From contig JAQFVV010012446.1 in NCBI GenBank assembly GCA_028023455.1, forward strand, positions 3,038,001 to 3,102,000: a stretch of DNA of 64,000 bases, given 5' to 3'. Position 1 is the first letter of the stretch. Each line of letters opens with the position of its first letter. Positions 1 to 11,960 of the stretch are shown in pieces. The DNA comes from Epiperipatus broadwayi. Its lineage: Eukaryota > Onychophora > Udeonychophora > Euonychophora > Peripatidae. Made by a program: the position numbers and the translations under genes. The notes beneath the pieces were generated by a model. The model had not been told where the DNA came from. It worked only from the letters and a program-made list of their open reading frames with translations, and made no database searches.

Positions 1-199
1 TTATTATACAGTATATAAAAATTAAAATGAAGTAACTTCAAACTTGAATAGATTCGTGCAAAGAATTATTCAGAATGGCCCTCAAATTCCAAAATTAATT
101 ACAAAAAAAAAAGAATATATATACATTTATCATGTGCAATACATACAACAATTGAATTACAAAAGGTTAATACAAAAAAGAAAAAAAACAATAAAAATA

Positions 200-435
200 G
201 TTACAAGTGGAGTAGGGCTGGACATATTACTAAAAGAGATGATGATAGATGAACTGTTGAAATCTGAAACTGGATTCCAAGAGATTATAAAAGACCTAGA
301 AAAAGACCACATGTGAGATGGATGGATGAAATAACCAAGAGTGCTGAAGTGATATGGAAAAGAGGTTAGAGATCGGAGATGGATTGAACTCGGAGAGACC
401 TTCATCCTGCAGTGGATCGATAATGGTTGAAAATG
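200..435 (+). pseudogene. 3' end of an RTE-like LINE, decayed copy
   Basis: In pieces this stretch reads as the C-terminus of an RTE-type LINE polyprotein: a GHI(T/A)KRDDDR-like start, then WIPRDYKRPRKRPHVRWMDE, then a tail ending near the HPAVDR/LQWID region. It has stops and frame shifts (TGA after the DDR motif, TAG near 369) and no 5' part. The same 3' segment recurs at about 1340-1575 and 13240-13465, so it is a dispersed repeat. A family name beyond RTE-like would need alignment. Confidence 0.7.
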
Positions 436-743
436 ATAGTGATGAATATGATCAAGATTACCAGTAGATACTATACAAAAATTGTCATAAATATCCAGCA
501 CAGAAGTCAATCTGATTCTACCAAAAATAATATGCACAGTATAATTTTGCAAGGAACATAACGATGATACTGTGTAAACAATACAACCATTGCAAATAGA
601 TGTCATAGGACAAGGATTTTGATAATAATAATGATAAATCTTTAATTATTGTCTAAAAAGTTTGTGATAATGACGTTTTAGTTATACATTGGTTTCAATT
701 CTAGCAGTTGAATGTATTTAGAAAAGTATAACTTTTTACAGCA

Positions 744-1575
744 GTGCTGCAAGAAGTATTTTGTGGATTAAAATGGGAAGCTAAAGGAGTGAAAGTAAAT
801 GGAGAGTATTTAAGTCATTTAGATTTTGCAGATGATGTCGTTGTTTTTGCAAATAATGCTTTAGAGCTACAGGAAATGTTGCAGGAGTTATCAGATGAAA
901 GTAGTAAAGTAGGACTAAAGATAAATGTTAAAAAGACTAAAGTAATGTTTAATGTATTTTCTCAAAATATGAAAATAAAGATTGATTATGATGAGTTAGA
1001 AGAAGTTAACAGTTACAAATACCTTGGTCAGATTATTAATACAGATGGAAACATAATGGATGAAATTAATCATAGAATTACACTTGGTTGGAGTGCTTTT
1101 GTTAAAAATAACTTGATACTAAAAGGAAATATACCTATATGTTTGAAAAAGCTTTTTAATAAATGTGTTTTGCCAGTTCTTACTTATGGATCTGAGACTT
1201 GGACACTTAATAGAAAAGCAATACAGAGACTTCAGACCACTCAAAGAAGTATGGAGAGATGCATGTTGGGAATAACAAGAAGAGATTGAAAACACAATGT
1301 ATGGGTAAAACAGGTGTTACTGACCTAATTGAAAAAATTAAAAGACTGGAGTTGGGCTGACATATTGCTAGAAGAGAAGATAATAGATGGACAATTGAAA
1401 TCTTAAAGTGGATTCCAAGAGATTGTAAAAGACCCAGAAAGAGACCACATGTGAGATGGATGGATGAAATAAGAAAGTGTGCAGGGGTGATGTGGAGAAG
1501 AAAAGCTAAAGATAGGAAAAGATGGGTTGAACTTAGAGAGATCTTCATCCTGCAGTGGATTGATAATGGTTGATG
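744..1575 (+). pseudogene. RTE-like LINE, reverse transcriptase C-terminal part
   Basis: The open frame to 1289 carries the catalytic motif LDFADDVVVFA (RT motif C, F-A-D-D), then ELSDESSKVGLKINVKKTKV, VNSYKYLGQIINTDG, and the thumb/C-terminal run YGSETWTLNRKAIQRLQTTQ with ERCMLGITRRD. These are hallmarks of RTE-clade LINE RTs. A TGA at 1287-1289 breaks the frame, but the protein continues past it, with a further shift: VTDLIEKIKRLE, RPRKRPHVRWMDEIRKC and the terminal FILQWIDNG. The endonuclease and first half of RT are missing, so this is a 5'-truncated dead copy. The reverse-strand frames here are shadows. Confidence 0.85.
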
Positions 1576-1589
1576 ATGATGAAATAAGG

Positions 1590-1660
1590 TTTGAATTTTT
1601 CTAAAAAAACATTTAACAATTCAATATCTTGATGAAAATAGTTCAATGTATAAATATAAA
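1590..1660 (+). repeat. Short 3'-end fragment of the GATGATGGAAATAGTCCAAT repeat
   Basis: Directly after the RTE fragment is a degraded copy of the terminal segment shared by foldback SINEs at about 18.2, 20.0 and 53.8 kb: a tttctaaa-acatttaacaatt stretch followed by a diverged gatgaaaatagttcaatgtat. It looks like an independent insertion or a chimeric retrotransposition product. The call rests only on similarity inside this window. Confidence 0.4.
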
Positions 1661-1789
1661 TTAATTTGCATTTTAATATTTTACCTATTAACTTTTATGG
1701 TAGTCAATAATGTATGTGGGGTTTAGTTCAATAGACATATAGCACAACCTTAACCAATAAACAGTTGATCTAATTAAAATAGGATACAA

Positions 1790-2311
1790 TTTTCTATCAA
1801 CAGGAAAGTCAATAAATTCTATCACAAAATTAACCACAACCGCACCAAGGACAATAAACCAAGAATTCTGATACCATACATTCAACCCCTGGCAAATGTC
1901 TCAACAATAAGCTATTTAAAGACTTCATCATCACATCGTTTACCTCCAAATACAAACAGACATCAATAATTCCAAGGATATAATCACACCTGAGCTGACT
2001 CCTCATGTTGTGTACAAAATGTTCTGCCCACAAGTCAACTGCCAGGCCACACATTATGGCGAGACTATGACCAACATTGCCAACAGAGTGTCTCAGCACA
2101 AATACCTGTACAATAAAACCAAACAAAATGTAATTCCATCTTTTCTTAGCATGAAAGAACAACAGGCCACAAATTCGAACCCACATCTGCCAACATCATT
2201 TGCTCAGAAAGACACGATGCTAAACACAAGATTAGAGAAGCATTTCATATAGTAAGCAATCCTAAGTCTATTAATAGAAAAAAAGCCTGCTTTGCCCTGT
2301 CCCGAAAATGA
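1790..2311 (+). pseudogene. Penelope-like element fragment with GIY-YIG domain remnant
   Basis: A decayed 3' part of a PLE-type protein. Pieces in order: RILIPYIQPLAN (resembling the linker between RT thumb and endonuclease), VVYKMFCPQVNCQATHYGET (the GIY-to-YIG core, with Cys residues and HYGE in place of YIGE), IANRVSQHK (region of the catalytic Arg), and, after a frame shift, DAKHKIREAFHIVSNPKSIN, the usual C-terminal Glu-containing helix. At least one frameshift lies near 2216. It is much older and more diverged than the PLEs at 54-61 kb and belongs to a different subfamily. Confidence 0.7.
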
Positions 2312-2507
2312 AAGTTATAAATTATTTGCATCACTTTGCATAAACTTTCTTTTCTAAAACTCAGTTTTAACAACAGCAGCTACGAATATGAGAGCAAGAA
2401 GTCTCTTGAAAGTGCTTAACTAAAATAAATAAATATTCTTATATTTAAAGTAATTTGAATATCTTGCGTCTAATTATATATATTTACTAGCTTCATTATC
2501 TGCGCAT

Positions 2508-2529
2508 ACAACACACACACACACACACA
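2508..2529 (+). repeat. (CA)n microsatellite
   Basis: About eleven CA units in a row, in an AT-rich context. Confidence 0.95.
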
Positions 2530-2721
2530 TAGAAGTAATTCTGTGTTTTTATTGTTTTTATTTTTCCTCTAGTTAGTTTGTATATATATATAGTAGTTCA
2601 TAATTTTTAATGAAGTAAAGAATTCAAGCATTTCAATAGACCTAGTAGTTTTCAGTTTCAATTTTGAAGTCATAGGTTGTCACTGATATAATTGTTTTCT
2701 TAAATGTCTTGAGGTCTGCTA

Positions 2722-2820
2722 TTTTTTTTTTTCATAGGTCATAGCATCGGCCGGGACGCGAACCCACAACCGTCTGCAACCAACTACTTGCTTGCATGGC
2801 CGCTGCGATACCTCTCGGCT
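2722..2820 (-). mobile_element. tRNA-derived SINE, GC-rich, with poly-A tail
   Basis: On the minus strand the element starts GCCGAGAGGTATCG (A-box-like, complement of 2806-2819), carries a clear B box GGGTTCGCGTCCC (complement of 2753-2765) and ends in an A-run (T-run 2722-2732 on the plus strand). These are the internal RNA polymerase III promoter boxes of a tRNA-like head. It is markedly GC-richer than the surroundings and keeps CpGs, which suggests a young insertion. I could not find a convincing target-site duplication. It could instead be a tRNA pseudogene, but the A-tail favours a SINE. Confidence 0.75.
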
Positions 2821-3099
2821 AACAACGCAAGACATTTTTAATTATAAAAATGATATCAATTTATCTAAGAGTATTGAAATTTCTTTCATTAATTCTTAAT
2901 CCATATTTTCTTCAACCATAATGGCTTCACTTATTTCACATCAAGTATATTAGCTAAAAGGTAAGTTGACATATGACAATATGCATTTTCTTTACCAATA
3001 TAAAATTACTGTTTCTCTATGAATAACTCCTTCCATCAAAAAAGCATGATTAAATTTTTCTAATGGATTTCCTGATCTACTAAATTATTCATTAACAAT

Positions 3100-5300
3100 G
3101 ATATTTTGGTTCAAACAGTAGCAATTCGCTATGACTTTTCATTTATCAGAGTCAGGAATCTCTCAGCCACTATGCCCTGAGAAACCTGTTAGCCACCTTA
3201 CCTTCCATTTCTATTCCCCACCTTATGTTTTTTCTGTGATATGATGCACTATGACTTCTCATATTTATTGGAGTCAGAAATCTCTCAGTCATTATACCCA
3301 GAGAAACCTGTTAGTATCTTCCCTTTCCATTCCGCCATCCTAAGTTTTCCCCACCTTCTCTACCCTGCTCCATCCCATTTCCACATTATCTTTGTCCACT
3401 CTGTGGCCTTTATATCTAGATCCCCCTTATCTTTTTCCAAATCCAGCATAAAAATCAGGAACCCACTTTCTGTATAATCACTTTGTTTATACTTATTCTT
3501 CCATATATACCCTTTCTGCTTGTAAGCATTTACATTCAATTAACAGATGCCTAATATTCTCCATGCTTCCTTACATAACTTTCAGAGTAAATCACCCACA
3601 TTCCTCCAATTGTATCCATATTTCCTTGTTGCTAATGATTCTGTTCAGGCCTTAAATAGTAAATTATTTTCCTTGCTATTATTCATGCACACCCAATATT
3701 CTGTTTACTTCTATATATATTTAAACTTTTTACTTTTCATACTAGTTCTCCATCTCTCCAACACCCTATTTTTTATTAATGCATCTATTCTTCTATCTCA
3801 TTCTTTGCCACCATAACACTCAACAATTCTCCTAATACAATCATCCCATCTTTTGTACAGATATACTGACATAAAGTCTTTATCTAAATCTTCTGCATAC
3901 CATACTACCTTTCTCACCTATCTTGTTGCCTGTCCTTTACTCAAAACCCAATTAAATACTATTTTGGCTATTCACTTACTGTTCATAAAATTGCAATTTT
4001 CCAAATATTTTTATTTTTGCATCTCTCATATAAACACTTGACCATCCCATTTCTCCTTGAATTGCCTTCTTTGCCATCCACACATCTGCATCTAATGCTT
4101 GTCTTCCTACTTCTCTTTGTATTTTTCTAAGTAATCTAAGACCCCTTTACTAACACATATAATACATTGTTATCATAAATTAACTCTGCTACATCCACTT
4201 CCTTCCATACAATTCTTGCTAAATCATATTTATTATATGAAATCACTGTTAATTTCATTATCAGTCCCTTTCTTTTCTTTGCTTTATTTATCAGTTTTTT
4301 CTCCCATTCATCCAAGCAATTTTTTCGATTACTTAAAATGATTCCCAACTAGTTATGCATATTCACCACATTTACCTTTATATCGCCCCAATAAAAATTA
4401 TTTCCCTTCTCTTTCCCCAACATTAATCATTATTACTTTTGATTTTTATTCACTAAATTTAATTCCCATATCTTTACCCACCCTTGTGCAAATCTTCAAC
4501 ATAACTTCCATATCTTCTCTACTTTGCACAAGAAGATATCATCAGAAAATAAAAGATCTGATAATATATAAACTCATCATCTGTTAATTATATCCCTACC
4601 CTCTTCCTTGTTTTCCTATTCCTCTCTCCATTTCTCTCAAATATAGCAAAAACAAAATATGTGACATAGGGTATCCTTACCTTAGTCCCATCCCATTGCT
4701 GTTCAGATTCTATATTTCCAAAATTGTTAAGTATAGTAATTATTTTCATACAATATTTTAATAAAATCCACTAAAGCTCCATTCATTCCCAAATTTACTA
4801 AACTTAACCATAATGTATTTCTATTTACTCTATTATATGCTTCTCTATATCTATAGAGACCATATATAACTGTTGACCTGTATTCCTACTCATATCTATA
4901 AGTTGTGTGATTACAAATAAACCATCTCCTATCCGCCTATCCCATCTAAGACCTCCTTGCATTTCTCCCACTATATTATTATCTTCTATATATTTTGACA
5001 CTCTTCCTGCCACCATCCACCATATATGAATAAACTTTATATAACACTAATGTTACCGCTATCGTTCTAATTAGTGGTTTTATTTTCTATGGTCCCTTAC
5101 TTTTAATTTAAATAATAGTCTTAATCTTGTATTATTCCAGCTATCTGGAAATTCTGTCTTCTGTGTCATTTTAGTAAAACGTGATAATGGATTTAATTTT
5201 GTCCTATTTCCCAAATTCATCACCATCTCTGCTGCCCCTCCATCTAAATCTCGTGCCTTTCCATTTTTCAATTTTTCCCTCTCTCATTCAATTCATTTTC
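3100..5300 (-). pseudogene. LINE reverse transcriptase region, decayed (same element as the EN and ORF1 parts)
   Basis: Minus-strand fragments follow LINE order. At 5271-5080: MKNGKARDLDGGAAEMV and FPDSWNNTRLRLLFK (RT fingers). At 5016-4825: VSKYIEDNNIVGEMQGG followed by LFVITQLIDMSRNTG and MVSIDIEK (motifs up to the first catalytic Asp). Around 4570-4490 a shifted FADD-like segment (ADDEFIYY, then a piece ending near the REDMEVM position). At 4348-4136: WEKKLINKAKKRKGL, YNKYDLARIVWKEV (thumb and C-terminus). Multiple frameshifts and stops make it dead. The 3' boundary around 3.1-3.2 kb is approximate. The clade is not resolved: CR1/Jockey/I-group candidates all fit. Confidence 0.75.
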
Positions 5301-5828
5301 TGTAAAACTAATATTTTCATTGCTATGTGCTTTTATGTTTGCACTCACTCTGTCCTTTACATCTTTTCTATATCTATTGCATACTTATTTAAGATTGTCT
5401 CTAATTCTTCTCAAGAGTTACACTCTTTTTCCTCATCATTTAGCAATACTATTTCTTTCCCCCCTATATTCCTTCTTTTAATGTATTTCCAAAATTTTTA
5501 CTCCAATCTCTTCCACTTTTATTAATGTGCTTCAATAATTTACTATTTAATTTTATTCTTTTTCTATAATTATCTATTTTAGTCAAATTTTTTAAAAATA
5601 ATTTTCCCGTTTAATATTAACATCTTTTTCACTTTCTTTGATTTTAATAGTTCATTTATATTCTCTGCATCCCTTTTCCTTCTCTTTCATACTTTTACTA
5701 ATTTTTACTTTTCTATTACTTTTATTCTTTTGAATATTCTCACCTAAAACCCTGTGCCATTTTTTCTACTTTATCACACCAGTCCTTATATTCATCGGCA
5801 ACAAACTCTTCCATGATTTCTTCTGCTT

Positions 5829-6384
5829 TTATTTTATATTATTTTTATCATTCATTCTCCATCCATATCTCTCACTATCCTTTCTATCTTTATTACTATT
5901 TTGTATCGCATTACTAATCATTTCTATTGTAAAGAAATCATGATCACTATTACATACTCTGCCTTCATTATCAAACACTTTAATTTTCCATACTTGATTC
6001 ATTCTCTCTTTCTCTACTAATATATAATATATTGTGTGAAATATATTATTTCTAGACCTTGTGTATTGCCTCATATAAATATTTGATATTATTTCCAATG
6101 CTCAAATTCATTCTCTGACAAAAAATTTTCAAAAGCTGTCCACTGTTATCCATGTCATCAATTTCTTCAGTATGCCCATTCATATCCCTTATAACCATTA
6201 TTTTCTTCCCCCCTTTTTCTTGAAACTCTAGGAATTCATATATGCAATTGTTCCACTCTTTTATAGTTTGCCTATTTCCAGTGGCCATATACACTATAGC
6301 CACCATCCGTTCTTGTCTTCCTAACCTTATTTCAAACCACAAATGTTCTCGACACTTCATAGTATTTAAATATTTTTTTGACAT
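5829..6384 (-). pseudogene. LINE apurinic-type endonuclease domain, decayed
   Basis: Two overlapping minus-strand frames form one EEP (exonuclease-endonuclease-phosphatase) domain. The first (6384-6052) has MVAIVYMATGNRQTIKEWNN, KKIMVIRDMNGHTEEIDDMD (the GDxNxH-type catalytic block, with RDMNGH here) and LLKIFCQRMNLSIGN. The second (6098-5829) has IYYILVEKERMNQ (the D-Y-I-L position, Asp lost) and VCNSDHDFFTIEMI, the terminal S-D-H motif. This is the target-nicking nuclease that opens LINE ORF2. It lies upstream of the RT fragments in correct order on the same strand. Frameshifted and with a lost catalytic residue. Confidence 0.8.
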
Positions 6385-6739
6385 AACTTCTATATTACTA
6401 CCCTTTTCTTCTTTTCTATTTATACCTTGTCATATCAAATCTTCCACTGTAGATTCTTCTTCTCTTACATGTGTTTTCACTACTGCTAATACCTCAAGTC
6501 CTTTGTTTTTAACTATTTTGTTTAATTCCAGCCTCTTTTCTGGTCTCCTACCACCTTGCATATTCAAATATCCAATTTTAACAACTTCTTCCTTTCTTAC
6601 TATCCTTTTATAAATGTTTTAAAACTCTTATCCATTACATTTGTAATTAGCTTGTTTACTGTTGTGTATTCAAAATGCAAACACTCTGAATATCAACAAA
6701 CAAAACAATAAATAATAATTATAGCAAAAAGTTATTGCT

Positions 6740-7130
6740 ACACGCAAACACAATGTATATATAGTTCATTTTGGTTCACTTCCCCTGACACACTTCACAA
6801 CTGTCTGCTTAGTAGATGGTTTCCTCCAGCCTCGATTTTCCCAAAAGTCTTGGGCCTGGTTCAGCTGCTGCACACGAACACATTTTCACTCTAGAGCACT
6901 GCCGACTCACTTAAGCTGCATTCAGCTACACGCATTTCCATCTCTCTGCCACTGTCCACTTGGTAACTCACTGGAAGTAGAACACTTCTCAATTTGTTGA
7001 TCAAACTATATGAAGTCCTCTCAGTTGGCCTCCGGCAATCCAAGGTTCATCCTTGATGTTATCTGTCTTAAATTCCTCTTTGCATTTTTAATTAGGCATA
7101 CAATTAATTAGTATTATATCTAGAAATATT
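6740..7130. other. GC-richer segment between LINE endonuclease and ORF1, unidentified
   Basis: This block is richer in G and C than both sides and uses few A/T runs. It may be part of the LINE (minus strand) or a separate insertion; no motif I recognise lies in it. Confidence 0.3.
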
Positions 7131-7399
7131 TGTAACTAGCAAATATTTCTTAGTATTTACAAATGTAATGTTCTTATTGCAAATAATTTAATCATTAATT
7201 AAATTTAACACTTACCAGTTAGCGATCTAATGAAGAATAAATATATTTCTCTAATATACTCTTTACTTTTTCTGGAGTACAAAACTTTGCTTGGATGTTA
7301 ATGAAAATATTTTTACAAAACACTACATTTGTCATTAGTTTTACAGACCCATTCCCTGTCTACATCTAAATTTATATCTAAATCAGCTAGCCTTTGTTT

Positions 7400-8290
7400 A
7401 CTTCTTACATCCTGTCCATTTTTAACATTCTTTTTGATAATGCTGAAATTTAAAAACCTATCCCTTTTATAAGCTTTCCAAACTATAATATTTTTCATAA
7501 ATCAAACTGCCTATTGCTTTACTTCTTTGTTTTGCTAGGTGCAATCCATCTTTACTATAAAATTCCCTCTTACTAATAAAAAATCCCACACATATTATTT
7601 CTCTCACATAATTTTTTCACTCTCATTTATAGAACATGCGCTATCTAATATATACCTATTGTCGAATCTTGATAGTAATCCAACTACTCCTACTTTTCCT
7701 TTAACCTTATTCAAATTAATAATTAATTCTTTGTACTCATTCATCATTCTATCTGATGGCTCTGACAAATTATTAGTCCCTACAATAACATAAACATCTC
7801 TACTCCCTTGTTTCTTTACCTAATCTATAACACCTCTAATTCTAGCTCCAGTCAAACATACTCTTACATATCTATTTTCCCTTGCATTTACATGTCCACA
7901 TCCTCTAATCTTACATATCTATTTCTATTTTCCCTTGCATTTACATGTCCACATCCTCTAATTAGTGAGTTCCCTATCAAGACTCTCATATTTTACTTTC
8001 CCTACTTCATCCATAACATTCTCTTCCACTTTCTGGACTTTCTTATCTACTTCTTCCTTATCATTCCTATTAAATCCTTGATTTGTTCATATTTCATATC
8101 TAACATTTTTAATTTTACTTTACACCTTCCTCTATCTTACTTATTCTTTGCCTAACTATCTCCACTGCACTACTTGTTTTGTCATCCATATTTCTTGTCA
8201 TTCCACTAAATATATACTCTATTCTATATTCCTTATCTATATTTTCCTCTATTTCTCCAGACTTTCTCTTTAAACTATCTATACTTAGAA
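7400..8290 (-). pseudogene. LINE ORF1 with SGNH/GDSL esterase-like domain, decayed
   Basis: Minus-strand fragments read like an SGNH hydrolase. Block I is MRVLIGNSLIRG (usual GDSxxRG, with Asn for Asp), followed by GCGHVNARENR and VCLTGARIRGVID. Next come DVYVIVGTNNLSEPSDRMMN (the GTNN/GTND block III) and VVGLLSRFDNRYI, then FYSKDGLHLAKQRSKAIGS, where DGLH matches the catalytic Asp-x-x-His block V. A coiled-coil-like segment (VEIVRQRISKIEEG) precedes it. Some CR1-, L2- and RTE-group LINEs carry such an esterase-like ORF1. Stops (for example TAG after VID), frameshifts and a 58-bp tandem duplication show that it is broken. Confidence 0.6.
7858..7967 (-). repeat. Tandem duplication of about 58 bp inside the SGNH ORF1
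   Basis: The segment containing cttgcatttacatgtccaca occurs twice in a row with only a short insertion difference, duplicating the residues that encode GCGHVNARENR. This is a local slippage or duplication event after the element died. Confidence 0.8.
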
Positions 8291-8842
8291 AGCATTTTCA
8301 CCTCTTTAATCACATTTATACATGATCAGCACCATATATCCTTCCTAGTCTTATTTAATTATTTCAAATGAAAAACCTTGCCACATATGGTACACTCTAC
8401 CAATGCACACTTAATTTCCTTCTGACCATGATATATACATTGTGGGATACAAATTCAATCTATATTTCCTTATTTTTCAATTCTCCTACTCTATATTTAA
8501 ATTTATGATTTTTCTACTACTCTTCAAACCTTTTTATACAAAAGGATTTTTTTTAAAAAAAAAATGGTGATCGATAAACACTTGCTCCCTAACCTTACAC
8601 TCAAATGTTAAATAAATCACTCACTTAAATTAAAAATTTTTTAAAAACAACCTTAGTAAAAGCCTCCTTGCAGTAAACATACACACACATTTTTTTTTTC
8701 CTTTTAGATTTAAAATGGCATATCAAATCACTTTCCAAACAGCAATATTTTTCTCAATCTTTCCAAATCCAATTAAATCTATCTGTGCTCCAACTTTCTT
8801 TTCTCATTCAGCCACATCAGCACAGCAAGGCAGTCAAAACAT

Positions 8843-9018
8843 TATCACTTTTCCAGACGATAGTGCCACCTAATGCAAGCCATAGTAATCATTAGATGTT
8901 AGAAACCAGTCTGGGAACATTGAATAGATAGGCACTGAATAGGGATTATAGTGCTTAATCTTCTAGCAACTATTGATTACTATAGTTTGCACTAGGTGGC
9001 ATTGTGTGGAAAAATTTG
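8843..9018. repeat. Foldback ribozyme element, internally deleted copy (family F1)
   Basis: Inverted arms (atagtgccacctaatgcaag on the left, gcactaggtggcattgtgtg on the right) match the outer arms of the F1 copies listed below. The ribozyme half that remains is gaaaccagtctggg (GAAA, stem III, cleavage triplet, first part of stem I); the CUGAUGA half and most of the second arm are gone. Not functional. Confidence 0.65.
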
Positions 9019-9020
9019 CT

Positions 9021-10487
9021 ACTATTTTAATAGCTTGTGTAAACATAATAAAAGGAGATCATCTGATATTGATTTCTTTGCTGTCCAAAAAAAAAAAAAG
9101 TTAGAAAAACACCGTAACTTTAAAAAGACACATACAAACTCAAAAACAAGATAAGATTAATAAACATTTACAAAAAAATGAAAAAACTAACATCATATAA
9201 TAGTATTAGTTAGTAAAATATTTTATTATAAATCTAAAATATCAGATATTTTTAGATCAAATCGATCATTTAGGTCGGGCCCCGGAATCGTTATATGTAT
9301 ATATTTTAGATTAGCATCAACACCATCTCTAGGCGAACACCAAGGATGAGAATACAACCAAATATTAATTCGAATAGATTTACATTTTGATAATTATTTC
9401 CAAGATTTACATAGTATTTTATTGCTAAGAATTTTTTATGTTGAGTACTTTATCAAAAATGTATTGTTTGATATCTTGTATATTTGGAATTTCTCATTCA
9501 TCATAAAAACTCTGGGTGGTATATTATGATCTTTTTAGCATAATTTATGTTCCAGATTCTAGTGATAATCCTTGGACTGTCTTATTCCAAGCAGCACATT
9601 TGCAGGTAGACTTGGAAATAACTATAATCTAACCACATTACACAAATTAATAATTCTGGGAAGTATGCTTGGTACTTTTTTAGTATCATGTTGAGAGTAT
9701 CTTTAGTCATGAGAAATCAATATCCAGAATCATAATGTCTTTCTGCATCATCTTGTAAGCCATGATTTTTAATATATATGAATCATTTACAATTGTATAT
9801 TTTAAATTACATTAGCCATTAATGTTTATGATTGTTTGTTAACAATGTCATTCTACATTTTAATCACTAGCGAAAGGGAGAGCTTTGTATAGATTCTAAT
9901 ATAAATCTATTCAATGACATAAATCCAAATATCTTAGTATGATAATTCTCAAGTCAAATTTCCAAAGAATTATTTAAATAATCTTGCAATAATATTCTAT
10001 TTTTTGTATCAATGTCAATGTGTAAGATAAAGGCAGGCATTATTTGCAGTTTATTCAAATGATTCTTTGGCAATCTGACTTGCAAATTTTCAATGTAACA
10101 TTTTTGGACTTAGTTGTTTTGTGAATAGGTTTATATTATCATCATTATATGTTTGATAAGCTGTAATTTGTTTACAGACTTGTAAACTTTATTCGGATAT
10201 GAGATATCTTTCATATGTAGTTATAAATCCATGAATTATAGTAAATGTTATACAACACTTTGTTCTATGTGAGAGAATATTTATTATTATTCAAATAATA
10301 TATAACTATTTTTTCTAAAAAAATTTAAATATATTTCTAAAAAAGACAAATATATTGAATTAATTGATTTGTTTTGTGGGAATTTTTATTGTTCAATATA
10401 TGATTATTTTTTTACAAAGATATCTAAATTTATTGAATTGATTGATTTGTCATGAATGTATTGGAAGTTCTCAAACAAGTACAATTG
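9021..10487. other. AT-rich non-coding, no feature seen
   Basis: No ORF, tRNA-like boxes or repeat shared with the rest of the window was recognised. Short A/T tracts only. Confidence 0.5.
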
Positions 10488-10494
10488 AATCAAC

Positions 10495-10852
10495 ATGGAA
10501 ACAGAGGCAAAACTCTCCACCATTCAATGCAAGTCAGAGTAATCAACAGATGCAGGAAGGTTTGTTCATAAAGTCACTACTGGTGCCTATTCACCAAATA
10601 TCCCCAGACTTATGGCTTTCATCAGTGAAGAGCTTTCAGATCCAAGGCTCCTCACTGATGAAAGCCACAAGTTAGCAACTAGTCTGGGGATATTGGATGA
10701 GTTGAAACTAGTAGGGACTTAATGCACAAACCTTCCTGCATCCATTGATTACTCTAGCTTGCACTAAGTGGCGCTACTATAAGGAGTTTTGCCTCTGTTT
10801 AAACTGTCTGTGTAAGCATAAAGAATGGTGATCATGTGATGTTTAGTGGTTA
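10495..10852. mobile_element. F1 foldback ribozyme element, copy with 7-bp flanking repeat
   Basis: Inverted arms begin gaaacagaggcaaaactctc and end with its complement near 10800, followed by the F1 terminal tail with gtgatcatgtgatgtttagt. AATCAAC flanks both sides (10488-10494 and 10853-10859), a likely target-site duplication. The plus-strand hammerhead has the CTGATGA core at 10655-10661 and CTAGTC then TGGGGAT, but GAAA is changed to GCAA, so it should be inactive. The minus-strand half lacks the GAAAC segment. Confidence 0.75.
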
Positions 10853-11029
10853 AATCAACTCTGAGATTTAAAGCTATGATAGTATAAATTTTTATGTCAT
10901 TCTTTCAATTTTAGTTTCAATTTTGTGAATGAAATGGTAGAGGAAATAATTGATCTATTTAGAATACTGTATTTTTGTGGATTATTGGAAAGCAATGTTG
11001 ATATTGCTATAACCATGTGTGTTGGGGTC

Positions 11030-11310
11030 CACCCCGAAACAAAATGGGGTTGGGGGGGGGGAGGGGTTTTTTCAAACCTTTTAACCCCCATTTTTTTTTT
11101 TTAAAAAAGGACACTATATGGGGGGGTTTTTTTTTTTTTGAATTGTTTCATATCCTATTTAAAGATAGTATAGACAATGTTAACTCTATTTGAAAAAACA
11201 ACAACATTACATTACCAAATTGATGATTTAATAATTGATTCTCTTAGTCATTATAAATTAGAACTCTACAGATTGTGATACTATTTTTTTTTGGGGGGGG
11301 GGAAGGGGCG
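11030..11310. repeat. Long G and T homopolymer runs
   Basis: Runs of 7-12 G next to runs of 9-13 T occur around 11046-11070, 11090-11142 and 11285-11302. Runs like these sit poorly with the base composition around them and are typical places for consensus errors, so base-level detail here should not be trusted. Confidence 0.7.
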
Positions 11311-11699
11311 TTTGAAGATATTTTAATATAAGATTCATGTTATGTGAATACATATTTCTATATGTTATCTTCATCATTTTATGCAACTATCTATATTCTA
11401 TTTTACAAGATTTTCCCCCAACAATTCTAGGCATAGTCTAAAATAAAAAGGTTTAATACCAAAGAATTTCAAGAAATAGCAAGCCTTGACTTTTATGAGT
11501 TGTTACTGCTTCCTAATTTTCAAAATATAGACTATAAAACTAATTTAAATTGGAAAAACGTGTATTAAGCATCAATTTAAAAATTGATTGCATAATAAAA
11601 ACATTAATGGTTGCATGGATTGGAATATATATGTTAATGTTATTTATCTACAATGGATACCACTTTAAAATCATTACTCAAGTTCAAAAAAATGCTTTT

Positions 11700-11960
11700 A
11701 TGTAGTATATACAGAGGATTTGAACTCAGGATTTTCAGTCTATATTCATCCTCACTCCTTCTCAAACAACTGATACACATAACCACACTCACATCAGAAA
11801 GATAAATGATCTTCAATACATATAATTCAAGCAGAACCAGTTTTCATCAGTTGGATCAGATTATAATCTCCCACACATGTATGTAATCAGTGATTAGCTT
11901 ATATTAAGGCAGCAATCCCTTAAACTTTAATGGACGAGCTTCAATCCTCTCACCTAACCA
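11700..11960 (-). mobile_element. tRNA-derived SINE (family S3), minus strand
   Basis: The complement of about 11705-11790 has an A-box-like AGTTGTTTGAGAAGG followed by a B box GAGTTCAAATCC, the spacing of a tRNA-derived Pol III head. The adjoining body (gatcatttatctttctgatg on the minus strand) also occurs in the foldback at 40680-41035, which supports a dispersed family. Copy is diverged; boundaries approximate. Confidence 0.6.

Noticed and set aside
3241-8155. Several plus-strand frames of 60-120 codons rich in Phe/Ser/Leu
   Set aside because: Complement of the minus-strand LINE; they follow its purine-rich coding strand.
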